NCBI GenBank assembly: GCA_001600615.1
Contig: BCKK01000006.1
Location: 310,001-374,000 of the forward strand
Origin: Dioszegia crocea
Lineage: Eukaryota > Basidiomycota > Tremellomycetes > Tremellales > Bulleribasidiaceae
DNA: 64,000 nt
Direction of reading: 5' to 3'
The position numbers and the translations under genes are program-made. Below, one piece after another: positions 24,794 to 34,220 of this stretch (within the stretch, counting starts at the first letter, position 1; each line of letters begins with the position of its first letter). The notes below the pieces were generated by a model that saw only the letters and a list, made by a program, of their open reading frames with translations, was not told the DNA's origin and ran no database searches.

Positions 24794-25789
24794 ATATAGC
24801 CGATACTTTGTTATCAAGAGATAGTCGCAGTTCACGTACTACGCTTATCTCACGGGCGAGAGTGTTATGTGACGCCCATCTCACCAAATGCCTTGTCCAT
24901 TTTTTGCCCTATATCTTTCTTCGGTTGATACGGACAGTCGTAACATTGTCAAAGTCCAGGATTCCTCTCAGGTATCTTCCTGTCGTTCTGCCATCTGCTT
25001 GACTGCTTTTCTCGGCACACTACCGCTCGAGCTACTTCCTAGCAAAACTTGCCAGACGACTGTCTTTCCAGCGATTGGGCCGTGAGCTGAGAACGGGAAG
25101 CTGCAATATCGCGCTGAAGGAGCACTCCAGCCATCCGGTCAAGTCCCATAGACTCTACAATCCCTGGCGGTATCGTTGTCCTCAGGTCTCCGGCTATAAC
25201 CACCAGGTCCTGATCTCCTCGCGCAGCTGCTTGGCAGCAGATCTGTCAAGTGGACAAAAAATCTGCTGGCATCTCATTATGTCTCAAAAAGGTGAGTCCC
25301 GCGTTCAGTGAGATGATCATAGGTCTATACTGACCAGACGTAGCATTCCAATCTTGAAGTAGGGGAATACCCCCGAAGGAGGGAACCTGGACAATACAGG
25401 TGGCAGTTCTTTGATACAGTGATCTGCTCTGATCCTTTGGCTCATCAAAAACAGAGTTGATTCGTTACGCTCAATAGCTGATTCCTAATAATGCCCTTGC
25501 TGCACCATGACCCAGGAGCAATCGTCAACCAACTGCATGACGATCACAAGCTTTTTTCCCTTGCTCAGCATGGCAAGTCTTCGACACATGTTCAAATAAA
25601 TCCGCTTCATACCTCAGTAACGATGGAAACGTACGCCCTTGTGAGAACACCGCTATATCGAAAGTTAGGTGCTTCATCCCACTCAACAAGATGAACATAG
25701 TGTTGGTACTGATGTTTGTGTATCACACGTGACGGGACAACGGTATTCTCACAGGTATTACCTGCAATGAGGTGGATGCTGCAAAGATT

Positions 25790-25822
25790 TGAGCGGATAC
25801 CGCTGTGCCAAAAGAAAAGGGT
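25790..25822 (-). mobile_element. Truncated copy of the 71-bp element, cut by LTR copy A
   Basis: TGAGCGGATACCGCTGTGCC followed by AAAAGAAAAGGGT matches the first third of the 71-bp element. It stops exactly where LTR copy A begins. A second partial copy starts immediately after LTR A, so the LTR sits between two copies of the element. Confidence 0.55.
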
Positions 25823-26249
25823 TGTTGGAATCAGTGTTACACCAAGTGACATCAATGGCTGGGTGAATTTCTGAGACAAGCTGGTTGGAAGCTGGGCTGG
25901 ATAACGAACGGAACGGGGCAGGCGAGACTGGAATGGACATTAGTCTGAGACCTTGGACATTATTATAAGATTGTAATTTAGACTGAACCAGGCTGGTACA
26001 TAGATTAGTTCTAGGCTTGTCAATTAGGTCTTAGTCTAATTACCTTAGCTAGCAGTACTTGTATTCTGTAGTATATAAGTCAGCTAGTTGGCCTTGGGAA
26101 TCAGATCACCGCTCTTACAGTAGGTGATCATTCCCGAGGTAAGTTCTTCATGCACCGCGCTTACAGTAGCCGATCATTCCCAAGTGACAATCAGTGTAGT
26201 CAATACCCTTAACTACGAGCGGCCCAACACACATCAGTCAAATCCCACA
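25823..26249 (+). mobile_element. LTR-like element, copy A (427 bp)
   Basis: Begins TGTTGGAATCAGTG and ends CAGTCAAATCCCACA. It is clearly similar over most of its length to the reverse complement of copy B at 27971-28552 and to degenerate copies C and D. TG...CA ends with TGTTGGAA are typical of Ty1/copia LTRs. The flanking 5-mers (AGGGT and GTAAT) do not match, so this copy may have recombined or lost its duplication. No reverse-transcriptase or integrase coding sequence lies nearby. Confidence 0.7.
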
Positions 26250-26315
26250 GTAATACCGCTGCGCCAAAGAGTGCGTACCACACTCAGTGTAATGAGTATC
26301 GTATATATACTAGGA
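26250..26315 (-). mobile_element. Degenerate copy of the 71-bp element after LTR A
   Basis: AATACCGCTGCGCCAAAGAG, then GTACCACACTCAGTG and GTATATATACT follow the order of the 71-bp element with substitutions and a lost 5' end. It abuts the end of LTR copy A directly. No target duplication can be seen. Confidence 0.55.
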
Positions 26316-26341
26316 ACTGAGATAGGACGCCTGTGGTGAAT

Positions 26342-26535
26342 AAGAGGGGAGTATCCTGATTGGACTAACGCCCGTTATCATAGAACAGATGACACTCGGC
26401 ACTTGGCATCAGTCTTCAGTATATAGTCTGGTCAGTAGATATAGTAGTTTAGACATCGCTTCCAACTTCTTGATCGTCAGTATACTGAGTTTTGCTTCAG
26501 CTGCGGCAACATTCCTGAGAAGCAATCCAACTATA
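26342..26535 (+). repeat. Dispersed repeat R3, copy 1
   Basis: Shares AAGAGGGGAGTATCCTGATT at its left and TCAGCTGCGGCAACATTCCT plus GAGAAGCAATCCAACTATAC at its right with a second copy at 29316-29395. About 115 bp present here between the two blocks is missing in the other copy, by insertion or deletion. No coding potential; probably part of another old element. Confidence 0.5.
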
Positions 26536-27970
26536 CGGTCGAATCCCACACGCCTTGCGGGACCTCAAGTCATCTCACTATGCCAGGATATGGAGGTTTT
26601 GTTCAGCCTCCGACGCGTTCCGATTCTTCCCAATCGGAGTATAGCTTAATGATCCTTGTCTGCGATACAGGTGATTATTGGACTTACACTTGATACTTGA
26701 GCAGCGCTTACTACTCAGTCATAAAGCTCTACAGAAAGCGTTGGCAATTTGTGGTTGTCTGCGTCAAGATAGACTGAAGCTGGCTGTGTGGTGGATGGAT
26801 CTGATATATGCCTACCGGATGCATGTAATCCACCAATTCAGGAGTACCGCCCCAAAGTATTTTGCTGAGCGCCGGGGGTCAGACGCAGACGGGCTAAACG
26901 GAACAATCGAAATATATACTGCCTATCGCTCTATAGTAGTAAAGCCAGTGGTTAGTATGGGGTTGACCGCGTGATCAAATCGGTCTTCACGAGTGTCGCT
27001 GCAGCTGGGACGAGACTGATGTTGAAAGCGATTTCTAAACTACTCTATGAAGATCAATGCCAAAAAGGAACTCAAGCCGGCAATTATATGTGCTACTCTA
27101 AGCGTTTCATCCCCCATCAACCACACGACCGACCTCGGCGCCGTCTCATGCCGACCTCCCCGATTTGGAGTCATATTCCTGAGACAATCGCCGGTCACTG
27201 ACGGCATTATCATCGGTCCCCGACAACCTGCCCCAAAACGAGCTGGTCATACCACGCTGGTACCTCCAAGGGGCTCTGTCTTGCAGTGGGCAGGGTTTCG
27301 CCAAGTGACTGCAGCGCCTCGATGATATATCTGAGGTACATCTTCAAAAGCCTGGTAGATGATGATGTTTATACTATGCTCATTTCATCCAAGTGTGTTG
27401 ACCGATTTGACACGGCGGTATTCGAGATTATCTGTCCGCGTACAGCAACCCATTTGGTAAACGCGCGTGATTGGGACCGCCGCTACTGTACGTACACACC
27501 ACCAATCAAGCTCAGCATTATGAGTCTAAGTGCTTGTAACTCAGATGGACGGAACCTAGACCAACCGAATCGGACGATCTACTCGCCTGCATGGCGTGTC
27601 CTTTAGATCCGCCTGGAAAACTATACTTTCTTGAGAGAATGTTGAGCTCAAGATGATCGATGGCTGCCTCGTCATGTAAGACCTTCGGACTCTTGCACTA
27701 AAGTCCTTCATAGCTTAGGCACCTCTCATGCTCGATGAAATTCATTTCCACGTCAAGACAAGAAGTCCCTGTATATCGGAGGGGAGAAGAGTGTTATCTA
27801 CGAGATGATCGTGCCAGGTTGTGTTTCAACTTGGGGAATGAGAATTTTCTATACGTCTGGACGCCTTTGCTGACCTCTTGACGTCCGCCTTTCGATGGTG
27901 TAGACTACACTACAGTGAGATTAATCAGATCATTAGCTCAGACATTGACAAATACGTCTTTTGACGAGGA

Positions 27971-28552
27971 TGTGGGATTTGACTAATGTGTGTTGGGCCG
28001 CTCGTAGTCAAGGGTATTGACTAGACTGATTGTTACTTGGGAATGATCAGCTACAGAGCGGTGCATGAAGTATTGTTGATCAGCTATTGTTGTTGGAATC
28101 TGTTACGCTAGTACACATGACACGTCATAGATATGTAGGCTCATAGTATCTATAACACGTCACTCGTAGATCCGCTCTCTTAGTTACCAAGTTCATAGCG
28201 TATCCAGACCTCTTTCTCCTTTGTACTCTTTGCATCTATTGCTATATGGGATATTCCCACAATTGTAAGAGCGGTGATCTGATTCCCAAGGCCAACTAGC
28301 TGACTTATATACTACAGAGTACGAGTACTGCTAGCTAAGGTAATTAGACTAAGACCTAATTGACAAGCCTAGAACTAATCTATGTACCAGCCTGGTTCAG
28401 TCTAAATTACAATCTAATGATAATGTCCAAGGTCTCAGACTAATGTCCATTCCAGTCTCGCCTGCCCCGTTATCCAGCCCAGCCTTCAAACAACTTGTCT
28501 GACACATCCGCCTGGCCATTGATGTCACTTGGCGAAACACTGATTCCAACAG
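27971..28552 (-). mobile_element. Solo LTR-like element, copy B, with GAGGA target duplication and a nested insert
   Basis: On the plus strand it starts TGTGGGATTTGACTAATG and ends GATTCCAACA. GAGGA flanks it at 27966-27970 and 28553-28557, a 5-bp target duplication. It aligns in inverse orientation with copy A. It contains a 171-bp element at 28091-28261 with its own 5-bp duplication; without it the LTR would be about 406 bp, close to copy A. No internal retroelement sequence is attached, so it is a solo LTR. A and B form a large inverted repeat about 1.7 kb apart. Confidence 0.8.
28091..28261 (+). mobile_element. 171-bp LTR-like element nested in copy B, with ATTGT target duplication
   Basis: Starts TGTTGGAATCTGTTACGC and ends GGGATATTCCCACA; ATTGT flanks it at 28086-28090 and 28262-28266. 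Copies A and C lack this segment at the matching place, which shows it is an insertion. Its ends resemble those of the larger LTR although the interior differs. It is inserted in the opposite orientation to its host. Two ACACGTCA-type blocks and a pyrimidine-rich stretch (CTCTTTCTCCTTTGTACTC area) lie inside. No open reading frame of note. Confidence 0.75.
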
Positions 28553-28667
28553 AGGATCGCAGCGGCTGCTAAAATGCACGAATCGAGTTCGGAAATCTCA
28601 CTTCTCAACGAATGGGTACATCACTCTGAGGAGTGAGCGCCGCTCATGAAGGGCAATTCCTGCTCAA

Positions 28668-28761
28668 TGTTAGTATGTGTACGACGCTCATTTTATTGAG
28701 TGTACGACGCTTATTTTATTGAGTGCGGTACCCATTTTTCTGGCACAGCGGGGCCCCCGCA
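28668..28761 (+). mobile_element. 71-bp element copy with an internal 23-bp tandem duplication
   Basis: Starts TGTTAGTATGTGTACGACGC and ends GGCACAGCGGGGCCCCCGCA. Its length of 94 bp equals 71 plus a 23-bp tandem duplication covering about 28680-28725. Flanking 5-mers (CTCAA and GCAAT) do not match clearly, so no target duplication is claimed. Confidence 0.55.
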
Positions 28762-29315
28762 GCAATCAGTGGGGTTCTGTGTTTCAGAGGCGGTCTTGTC
28801 GACCGACACCAGGATATCAAAGGACACGACCAAGTGCTTTGCGGACAGGCTCTAGAGAATATCAATTGACGCTTCTTACATCTGATGAACCTGAGTCATC
28901 AACGCTGCGTCTTGGGCAAAAGCGAGCAATTGCGCGAAAAAGCAACGCCCATATGGCATGCGAGATTTATGTCGATCGATAGGGGGAGCTAGCAGTCTAC
29001 CAGACAAAGGCCGGCGCCGGATGGTGCTCATTCCGCATGGCGCTATACTTCTCGTCACAATACTGACGTTCGGCGCGCAATCATCTTTACAACCACACAT
29101 CCATGGTACGTATCATATCACGCTGATGATGGCTCCTACATATTTTGTGACGTGACCAGCCAATGGGTTCTTTCAGCCATCAACCCCGTCCATGGTATAT
29201 TACTGGTGCTCAGACTCCTCGCATAGATGGACTGTATGTGCGTGTCGGGATATCTACCCGTGTCGGAGTGTCCTTCCGGGGGTTAGTTTCGGGCCGAGGA
29301 TGGACGCGTTTGGTC

Positions 29316-29395
29316 AAGAGGGGAAGATACTGATTGAACTTTTAGTATAGCACGCTGTCAGCTGCAACAACACTCTTGAGAAGCAATCCAATCAT
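29316..29395 (+). repeat. Dispersed repeat R3, copy 2
   Basis: AAGAGGGGAAGATACTGATT and TCAGCTGCAACAACACTCTT followed by GAGAAGCAATCCAATCATAC match R3 copy 1 near 26.4 kb in the same orientation, about 3 kb away, with the middle segment missing. The substitutions are mostly transitions. Confidence 0.5.
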
Positions 29396-29682
29396 ACACG
29401 CATCTCTGACATTGCAAAGAGCTTTGCCTCACCATCATGAGACGGAGTGAACCGGAGTGCTATGTGTCAGATACGGTGGGGTAGTCCGCCTATGATTGTG
29501 CCCCAGAAAACCAACCATCCTTAGTCGTCGGTGAGCCGATCACTTCCACGGACACCAAGCCTACATAAGATGCAAACAGATTCACTTATCAGCTATCACG
29601 ATGCTACACACTTAGGGCTTAGTGACAAAAAATTAAGATTTGCGATGTGCATATACCGCCGACAGTATATACCGCAACGCAT

Positions 29683-29753
29683 TGTCAGTATATATACGAT
29701 GCTCATCTCACTGAGTGTGGTACCCATTCTTTTGGCACAGCGGTATTCCCGCA
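29683..29753 (+). mobile_element. 71-bp TG...CA element with CGCAT target duplication, copy 2
   Basis: Starts TGTCAGTATATATACGATGC and ends GGTATTCCCGCA; CGCAT flanks it exactly at 29678-29682 and 29754-29758. It is the reverse complement of the copy at 24723 with few differences and the same 71-bp length. The non-repetitive duplication makes this the clearest evidence that the 71-bp unit moves or moved as a discrete element. Confidence 0.75.
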
Positions 29754-29910
29754 CGCATTCATCTGAAGTGATGACAATTATCCTGCGCAGCGGTATAACT
29801 GTTTGCTAAGAATTGAAGAGATCAAAGGCGCATATGAGAGAGATCGCAGATCTTGGCACGTCGTTACTCCGTTTGGTTGGATCAATTGCCGGGCGGACAT
29901 TGATGGCAGC

Positions 29911-29952
29911 GAAGTGGGTACTACACTAAGTGGAACTATGTATACACTGGCA
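29911..29952 (-). repeat. Degenerate fragment of the 71-bp element
   Basis: GAAGTGGGTACTACACTAAG, then TGTATACACTGGCA follow the second half of the 71-bp element with many substitutions. No flanking duplication. Confidence 0.35.
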
Positions 29953-30120
29953 ACCAGAGGCTGAGTGGTCCTCCGCAAGTGTGATTGTATAGGGAACAGG
30001 TGGACACATGGGGACATCAGCCCAATGCACCTTGTAGCAGACCAGGAGTGTTCAGCACCTACGCTACATAGTCTCGCCAGTCAGAGCCAGTTTCTCCGCC
30101 TCAACCGCAGCAGCCGTATC

Positions 30121-30521
30121 TGTTGGAACCAGTACTTCCTAAGTTACATCAGTGCTCGGGCGGATGTCTGCGACGGGCTTTCTGAGACCGAGCTGAGTAG
30201 GGAGTCAAGCAAAGCTGGAAGCAACATTAGTTTCAGACCTTTGGACATTGATGTCACAATGTTACCGGGACTGGATCAAGCTGGACAACAAAAGGTCTCA
30301 GCCTATCCCTAGCTAACAGTACGTGCAGAAATACCACTCCATCAAAAGGAAGGGAAATACACTCAGTGAGATGAGCATCGTATATATATACTGATAGTCA
30401 GTAGTACACAAGTCAGCTGGTTCGCTTTTGATGTTAGGTGACCGCTCTTATAATAGCAAATCATTCCGAAGGTGAGTTATTCTGGCACCCCTTAAAGATG
30501 CGGATCACTCAAATCCAAGAA
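30121..30521 (+). mobile_element. Degenerate LTR-like element, copy C, interrupted by a 71-bp-type element
   Basis: Begins TGTTGGAACCAGTACTTCCT and keeps landmarks of copies A and B: GGGCGGATGTCTGCGAC, CAGACCTTTGGACATTG, CCCTAGCTAACAGTACGTG, ACAAGTCAGCTGG and GTGACCGCTCTTATAATAG. The interruption is the 73-bp unit at 30324-30396. The 3' border near TCAAATCCA is approximate. No target duplication was found. It lacks the 171-bp segment, like copy A. Confidence 0.6.
30324..30396 (-). mobile_element. 73-bp copy of the small element nested in LTR copy C
   Basis: Starts TGCAGAAATACCACTCCATC and ends TATATATATACTGATA. Compared with LTR copy A, this block is extra sequence within copy C, so it inserted after copy C did. 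Flanks GTACG and GTCAG resemble a decayed target duplication but are not identical. Confidence 0.6.
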
Positions 30522-30567
30522 GGCTATGTTTGACGTAAGTTACGTTTGTAGGGTAGCAGGGCATCAA

Positions 30568-30770
30568 TTTGTGTTTCTATAAGTGACTTCAATGACCGGG
30601 CAGATATTTCAGGCAAGTTGTCGGGAAGGTGGGCCGGATGACGGGGTAGGCGAAACAGAGAACGGCATCAACTATTCGCATATCACCCACTCATTTTACT
30701 TCACATCAGACCAGGCTGGAATCTATATCAGGTTGAAGCTTGTAAATAACGTCCTGCGCTAATCACTCTA
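30568..30770 (+). mobile_element. Degenerate LTR-like fragment, copy D
   Basis: AAGTGACTTCAATGACCGGG, GGCCGGATGACGGGGTAGGC and CAGACCAGGCTGGAATCTAT follow the order of the 5' half of LTR copies A and B. Both borders are approximate and the 3' half is not recognisable. Confidence 0.45.
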
Positions 30771-31404
30771 GACGGCGGTACATTCAGTTGAGCATACTTC
30801 CACGAGTAAGCCACGGGAAGTGGATTGCCCCTCTTGCAACTACTTCGAGATTAGCTAATCATTCCGGAATCCCGACCAATCTGATCGATACACTTGATTA
30901 CAAGACCCACTCATACATCATGCAATGCACACATCGTATACCGCTGGAGCATCTGTGCCATGCAGCCGCTCAACTTCATGCTGCATTACCTATGGCCGTC
31001 CTACGATATGGTATAGTCGGTGGCACTCGAGACTCATTGTATCTTAACGACGTGGAGTATGCATCGACGAAAGTACGTATCCTTGCAGAATTCAAGGGTC
31101 AAGGCAATCTCTGATCAGCACATTACACTCGAAAATAGGCGACTGTACTGGAGACAGGTGATTAGTAATTACTGTGCTTGCTACGTGATCACACTGGCCT
31201 CATGTCTTTGGGCAGAATCACCGAAAGGAATTTGTTCGTGTCAGCTGATCAGCGTCAAATTCACTGACAACTCTCAGCTCATCCACGTGATCTGACAGAC
31301 ACGATTCACTTCTACATCTGCTTCGGTCGCCCTTTCTTGCATGCGGGCCACAATCAACCCTGCTACTTGGGTATCATCAACAACCTCTCAATACTGAGAC
31401 CAGG

Positions 31405-31460
31405 CTAATCTCACTCAGGTAAGTGTGGTACTCGTCCTTCAGATAAACGGCATCTCCGCA
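31405..31460 (+). repeat. Degenerate copy of the 71-bp element
   Basis: CTAATCTCACTCAGGTAAGT, then GTGTGGTACTCGTCCTTC and ACGGCATCTCCGCA match the right part of the 71-bp element in the same sense as copy 29683. This is the rightmost recognisable element of the island. Confidence 0.4.
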
Positions 31461-33272
31461 ATAAGTATGTACCAATACTTTCATGTATAGCCACACGTGT
31501 TCACCTGTCTCTTCTTGGCTCGGCTCGGTCACGTCAGATACTGCCTGTGTGCGTCAAATGTCTCAGTGCTCCGCTGTGTGGCCATAGCGATATTCATACA
31601 CGTGTGAGGGGGTTGCTCGGCGCCACAGTCAGTCTGCCTGACTGTAGTATGCTCGGGGGTTCTAGCATCTCTCCGTTACCCCGCCCTCTGTTTCTTGTCG
31701 TATTTCACAAGCATGAGGCTAGCTCTAGCCGATCATCCTCATCGTCCCGGTGACGACAAGCTGTCCCTTCATCATCCGAGTTCAAACCCAATAATCATCA
31801 CGCTGCTGTGTCCTTTCTTCGTCTCCCCTCTTGCCGTAGGCACAATAGGAACGTTTCCTCGACTGCCAAGCTAGGATCCGTGCTGTCTTTTGGTCAGAAT
31901 GATCGTGTATTGAAGAAGCAAAGATAGTGCAACCCTTGCAAGTAGCTGTCACTGTAGCTCACCTCACGTCTCCTCTATCCGTCATGGTGATGGAGGTGTC
32001 CAGCTGCAGACTTTGGCAGACCATGGAATTCGAGATGTCGCTCGGCAACGGTGTGCGTGACCTGAGCGGTCAGTGATGTTCCTAATGTTGGTGGTATATC
32101 GATGTCTCTGCGCAGTGAAAGCCACTCCATACCGAGCTGACGTTTCCGCCACCTCCCCGTTCTTTCGTACCACTTGCGACGTGAAATCGAGGGAAAAAAA
32201 TCGGCTTCGAATCCGAAGATGTTCGCTGTGTTGTGGAAACGTCGGCGAGTTTGAGCTCGGGGAGTATGATGAGAGCCTGCCTTACGCGCAGCAGAACCTC
32301 ACTCCCGCCCCAGATGGCGCGCCTTACTCGTGTCTCCTGAACGTCTGGCCGCCGTATGGAGTATCGGAACGATCGATCAGACACGCCATTGGCATTAGGC
32401 ACGGGTCGACAAGACGTTTTGAACAGAGCAGTTCGCGTACGCTGCTACCGGTTTGGTCCATCTGGCCAGACAGACTGAAATGTCCGCGCGATACCCAGAT
32501 GTGATCAATGACGGATCATCGATGAGCGGCCAGCTGAATCGCTGCTGATTCAATGATTGCAGCCTGGTCTGGAGTCAACAGCTTGGATCCGATGGAAGGG
32601 GGGCAGGGTTGGGTAGTATAGCAGAACGGAGTTATGTGAAGTTCTTCCTTCCAACTCACCAGTGCGGCATGCACGCCAGCGTTCATCGACCTGATTGCGG
32701 TCAGGATATCCGCCTATATCATGCCTTCGAAAAATGGCACAGCGCTTTGGGTGAGTAGATGTCTGTTGTCGAGACTGGGGTTCGGAGGAATTCTTGGGGG
32801 TATCAGTTCGATGAGTGATGTCGGATTATGCAATTTCCCAACATACAGCCCGGCTGTATGGCGAGTAGATTTTGCCGACATGTCCAGGCGACCGCCGACC
32901 GGTAGAGAAGAGGCCGTTGTCAGTGCCAAAGGACTTTCGCGATGACGACCAGATGAGGTCCGCTGATTTTTTGATCTTCCGCCTTTTCTGCAAAGCTAGC
33001 CTTCCACACAAGGTGCAGGGCCCTGGGCGTACAGCTATTACGTTCAATGGAGCAAGGGACGTGGATTAGTAGATATGATGAATTGGAGATGCGCAGAATT
33101 CTTGGCGGTCACGTTAGAATTACGGAATGAGCCTGCTCGCGGAGTGGATTCAGTTCGAAACCTAATTTTATGCTGTTGATGTTCTGTCCACTACTTTGAG
33201 GTCTCTGCTAAGTACCGGATCACTGCATCAAGCTGCACTCTTGTGACGCAACCGTCCTGGCCCCTCGCAAAC
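31461..33272. other. Right part of the repeat island, no firm gene
   Basis: No recognised protein here. A 143-codon frame at about 32073-32504 (+) and an overlapping minus frame lack known motifs. At 32.5-32.9 kb the minus strand has possible exons (encoding ADILTAIRSMNAGVHAAL before a GTGAGT donor), but no homology was recognised. No tRNA-like B box was found. Confidence 0.4.
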
Positions 33273-34220
33273 ATGTCGTCTGTCCAAGTGCGAGGCATCT
33301 TATTCGACATGGACGGGACTTTGCTGGGTGCGATGCGCAATCTACCGGCTGTGAAGCGACGCTGATCTCAGACTCCACGCCGGCTGTGAACGCCACCTGG
33401 GACTTTTTCGCTCGAAAGTACTCGCTCGACTTGAAAGAAGTTCTCAGAAGTATGGTCAAGTCGGGAATGAGAGCTGACAGCCAGCATCTCACGGCGTTCG
33501 AACCATCGATAATATGAGAAATTGGTGCGGTTTGACTGAGCAAGCGGATCTGCAGGTATGATGATGCCTGACCAGTCTAATATTCTCAGGCTGCCACCGA
33601 GCTATTCGAGACTATGATTGTTGATGAAGCAAGGCGACTACAAGATGAGGGGAAGAGAGGATTACAGATTCTACCTGGTGTTCAGGTCTTTCTACAGCAG
33701 GTGAGCTCCCGCCAATCGGTCGCTAACAATCAGCTGCAGACCTCTGATCGTCCAGCATGGGCAATTGTGACCTCAGGTGAGTAGAGCCATTAGCTTGCTG
33801 ATATAAGCCACCAATAAATATGCTTCGGCAGCTCTTCCGACAGCTGGTATACCTTCTCCACCTAAGCTTGTGACTGCCGACGATGTGGTACGCGGCAAGC
33901 CGGACCCAGAACCGTATCTCACAGGGGCTCGGTTGCTGAACCTTGATATTCGAGATTGCAAGTGAATGAGGCGGATTATACTGATGCCAGGCATCGTGGT
34001 GGAAGACGCGCCTTCAGGGATACGATCTGGCGTGGCATCGGGCGCAAAGGTGTTGGCGGTATGCACAAGTCATACGCGGGAACAGCTGGAAAATCTAGGT
34101 GCGACGTGGGTCGTCGAGGATCTATCAAGGTTAGTGCGTCAAGTCAGTCCGCGCTGATGTTTCAGAGTGACTTGCGACGTGTCTCAAAGTGGAATACATC
34201 TGAAGATAGAAACAGCCTAG
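33273..34220 (+). CDS. HAD-superfamily phosphatase (GPP/DOG-like)
   Basis: A small haloacid-dehalogenase hydrolase. The nucleophile motif I is GILFDMDGTLL, split by an intron just after it (continuing DSTPAVNATWDFFARKY). Motif II is near WAIVTS, the lysine motif is VRGKPDPEPYLTGARLL, and motif III is IVVEDAPSGIRSGVASGAKV. The order and the cap between motifs I and II fit the glycerol-3-phosphatase/2-deoxyglucose-6-phosphatase group, which removes phosphate from small sugar phosphates in the cytosol; the exact substrate cannot be told. One intron begins with GC instead of GT (GCAAGT at about 33958). The stop codon overlaps the stop of the convergent J-protein gene within CTAG. Confidence 0.82.

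Noticed and set aside
25702..25754. A 53-bp segment starting TGTTGG and ending TTCTCACA that looks like another mini-element.
   Set aside because: The flanking 5-mers (CATAG and GGTAT) do not match and no second copy was found.
32073..32504. A 143-codon plus-strand frame and an overlapping 106-codon minus-strand frame.
   Set aside because: Neither shows a known motif, signal or consistent splice structure, so no gene was called.
23605..33272. Full-length retrotransposon coding region (reverse transcriptase, integrase, gag).
   Set aside because: I looked for catalytic-type blocks in all listed frames of the island and saw none. Frames are short and broken. Only LTR-like sequences remain.
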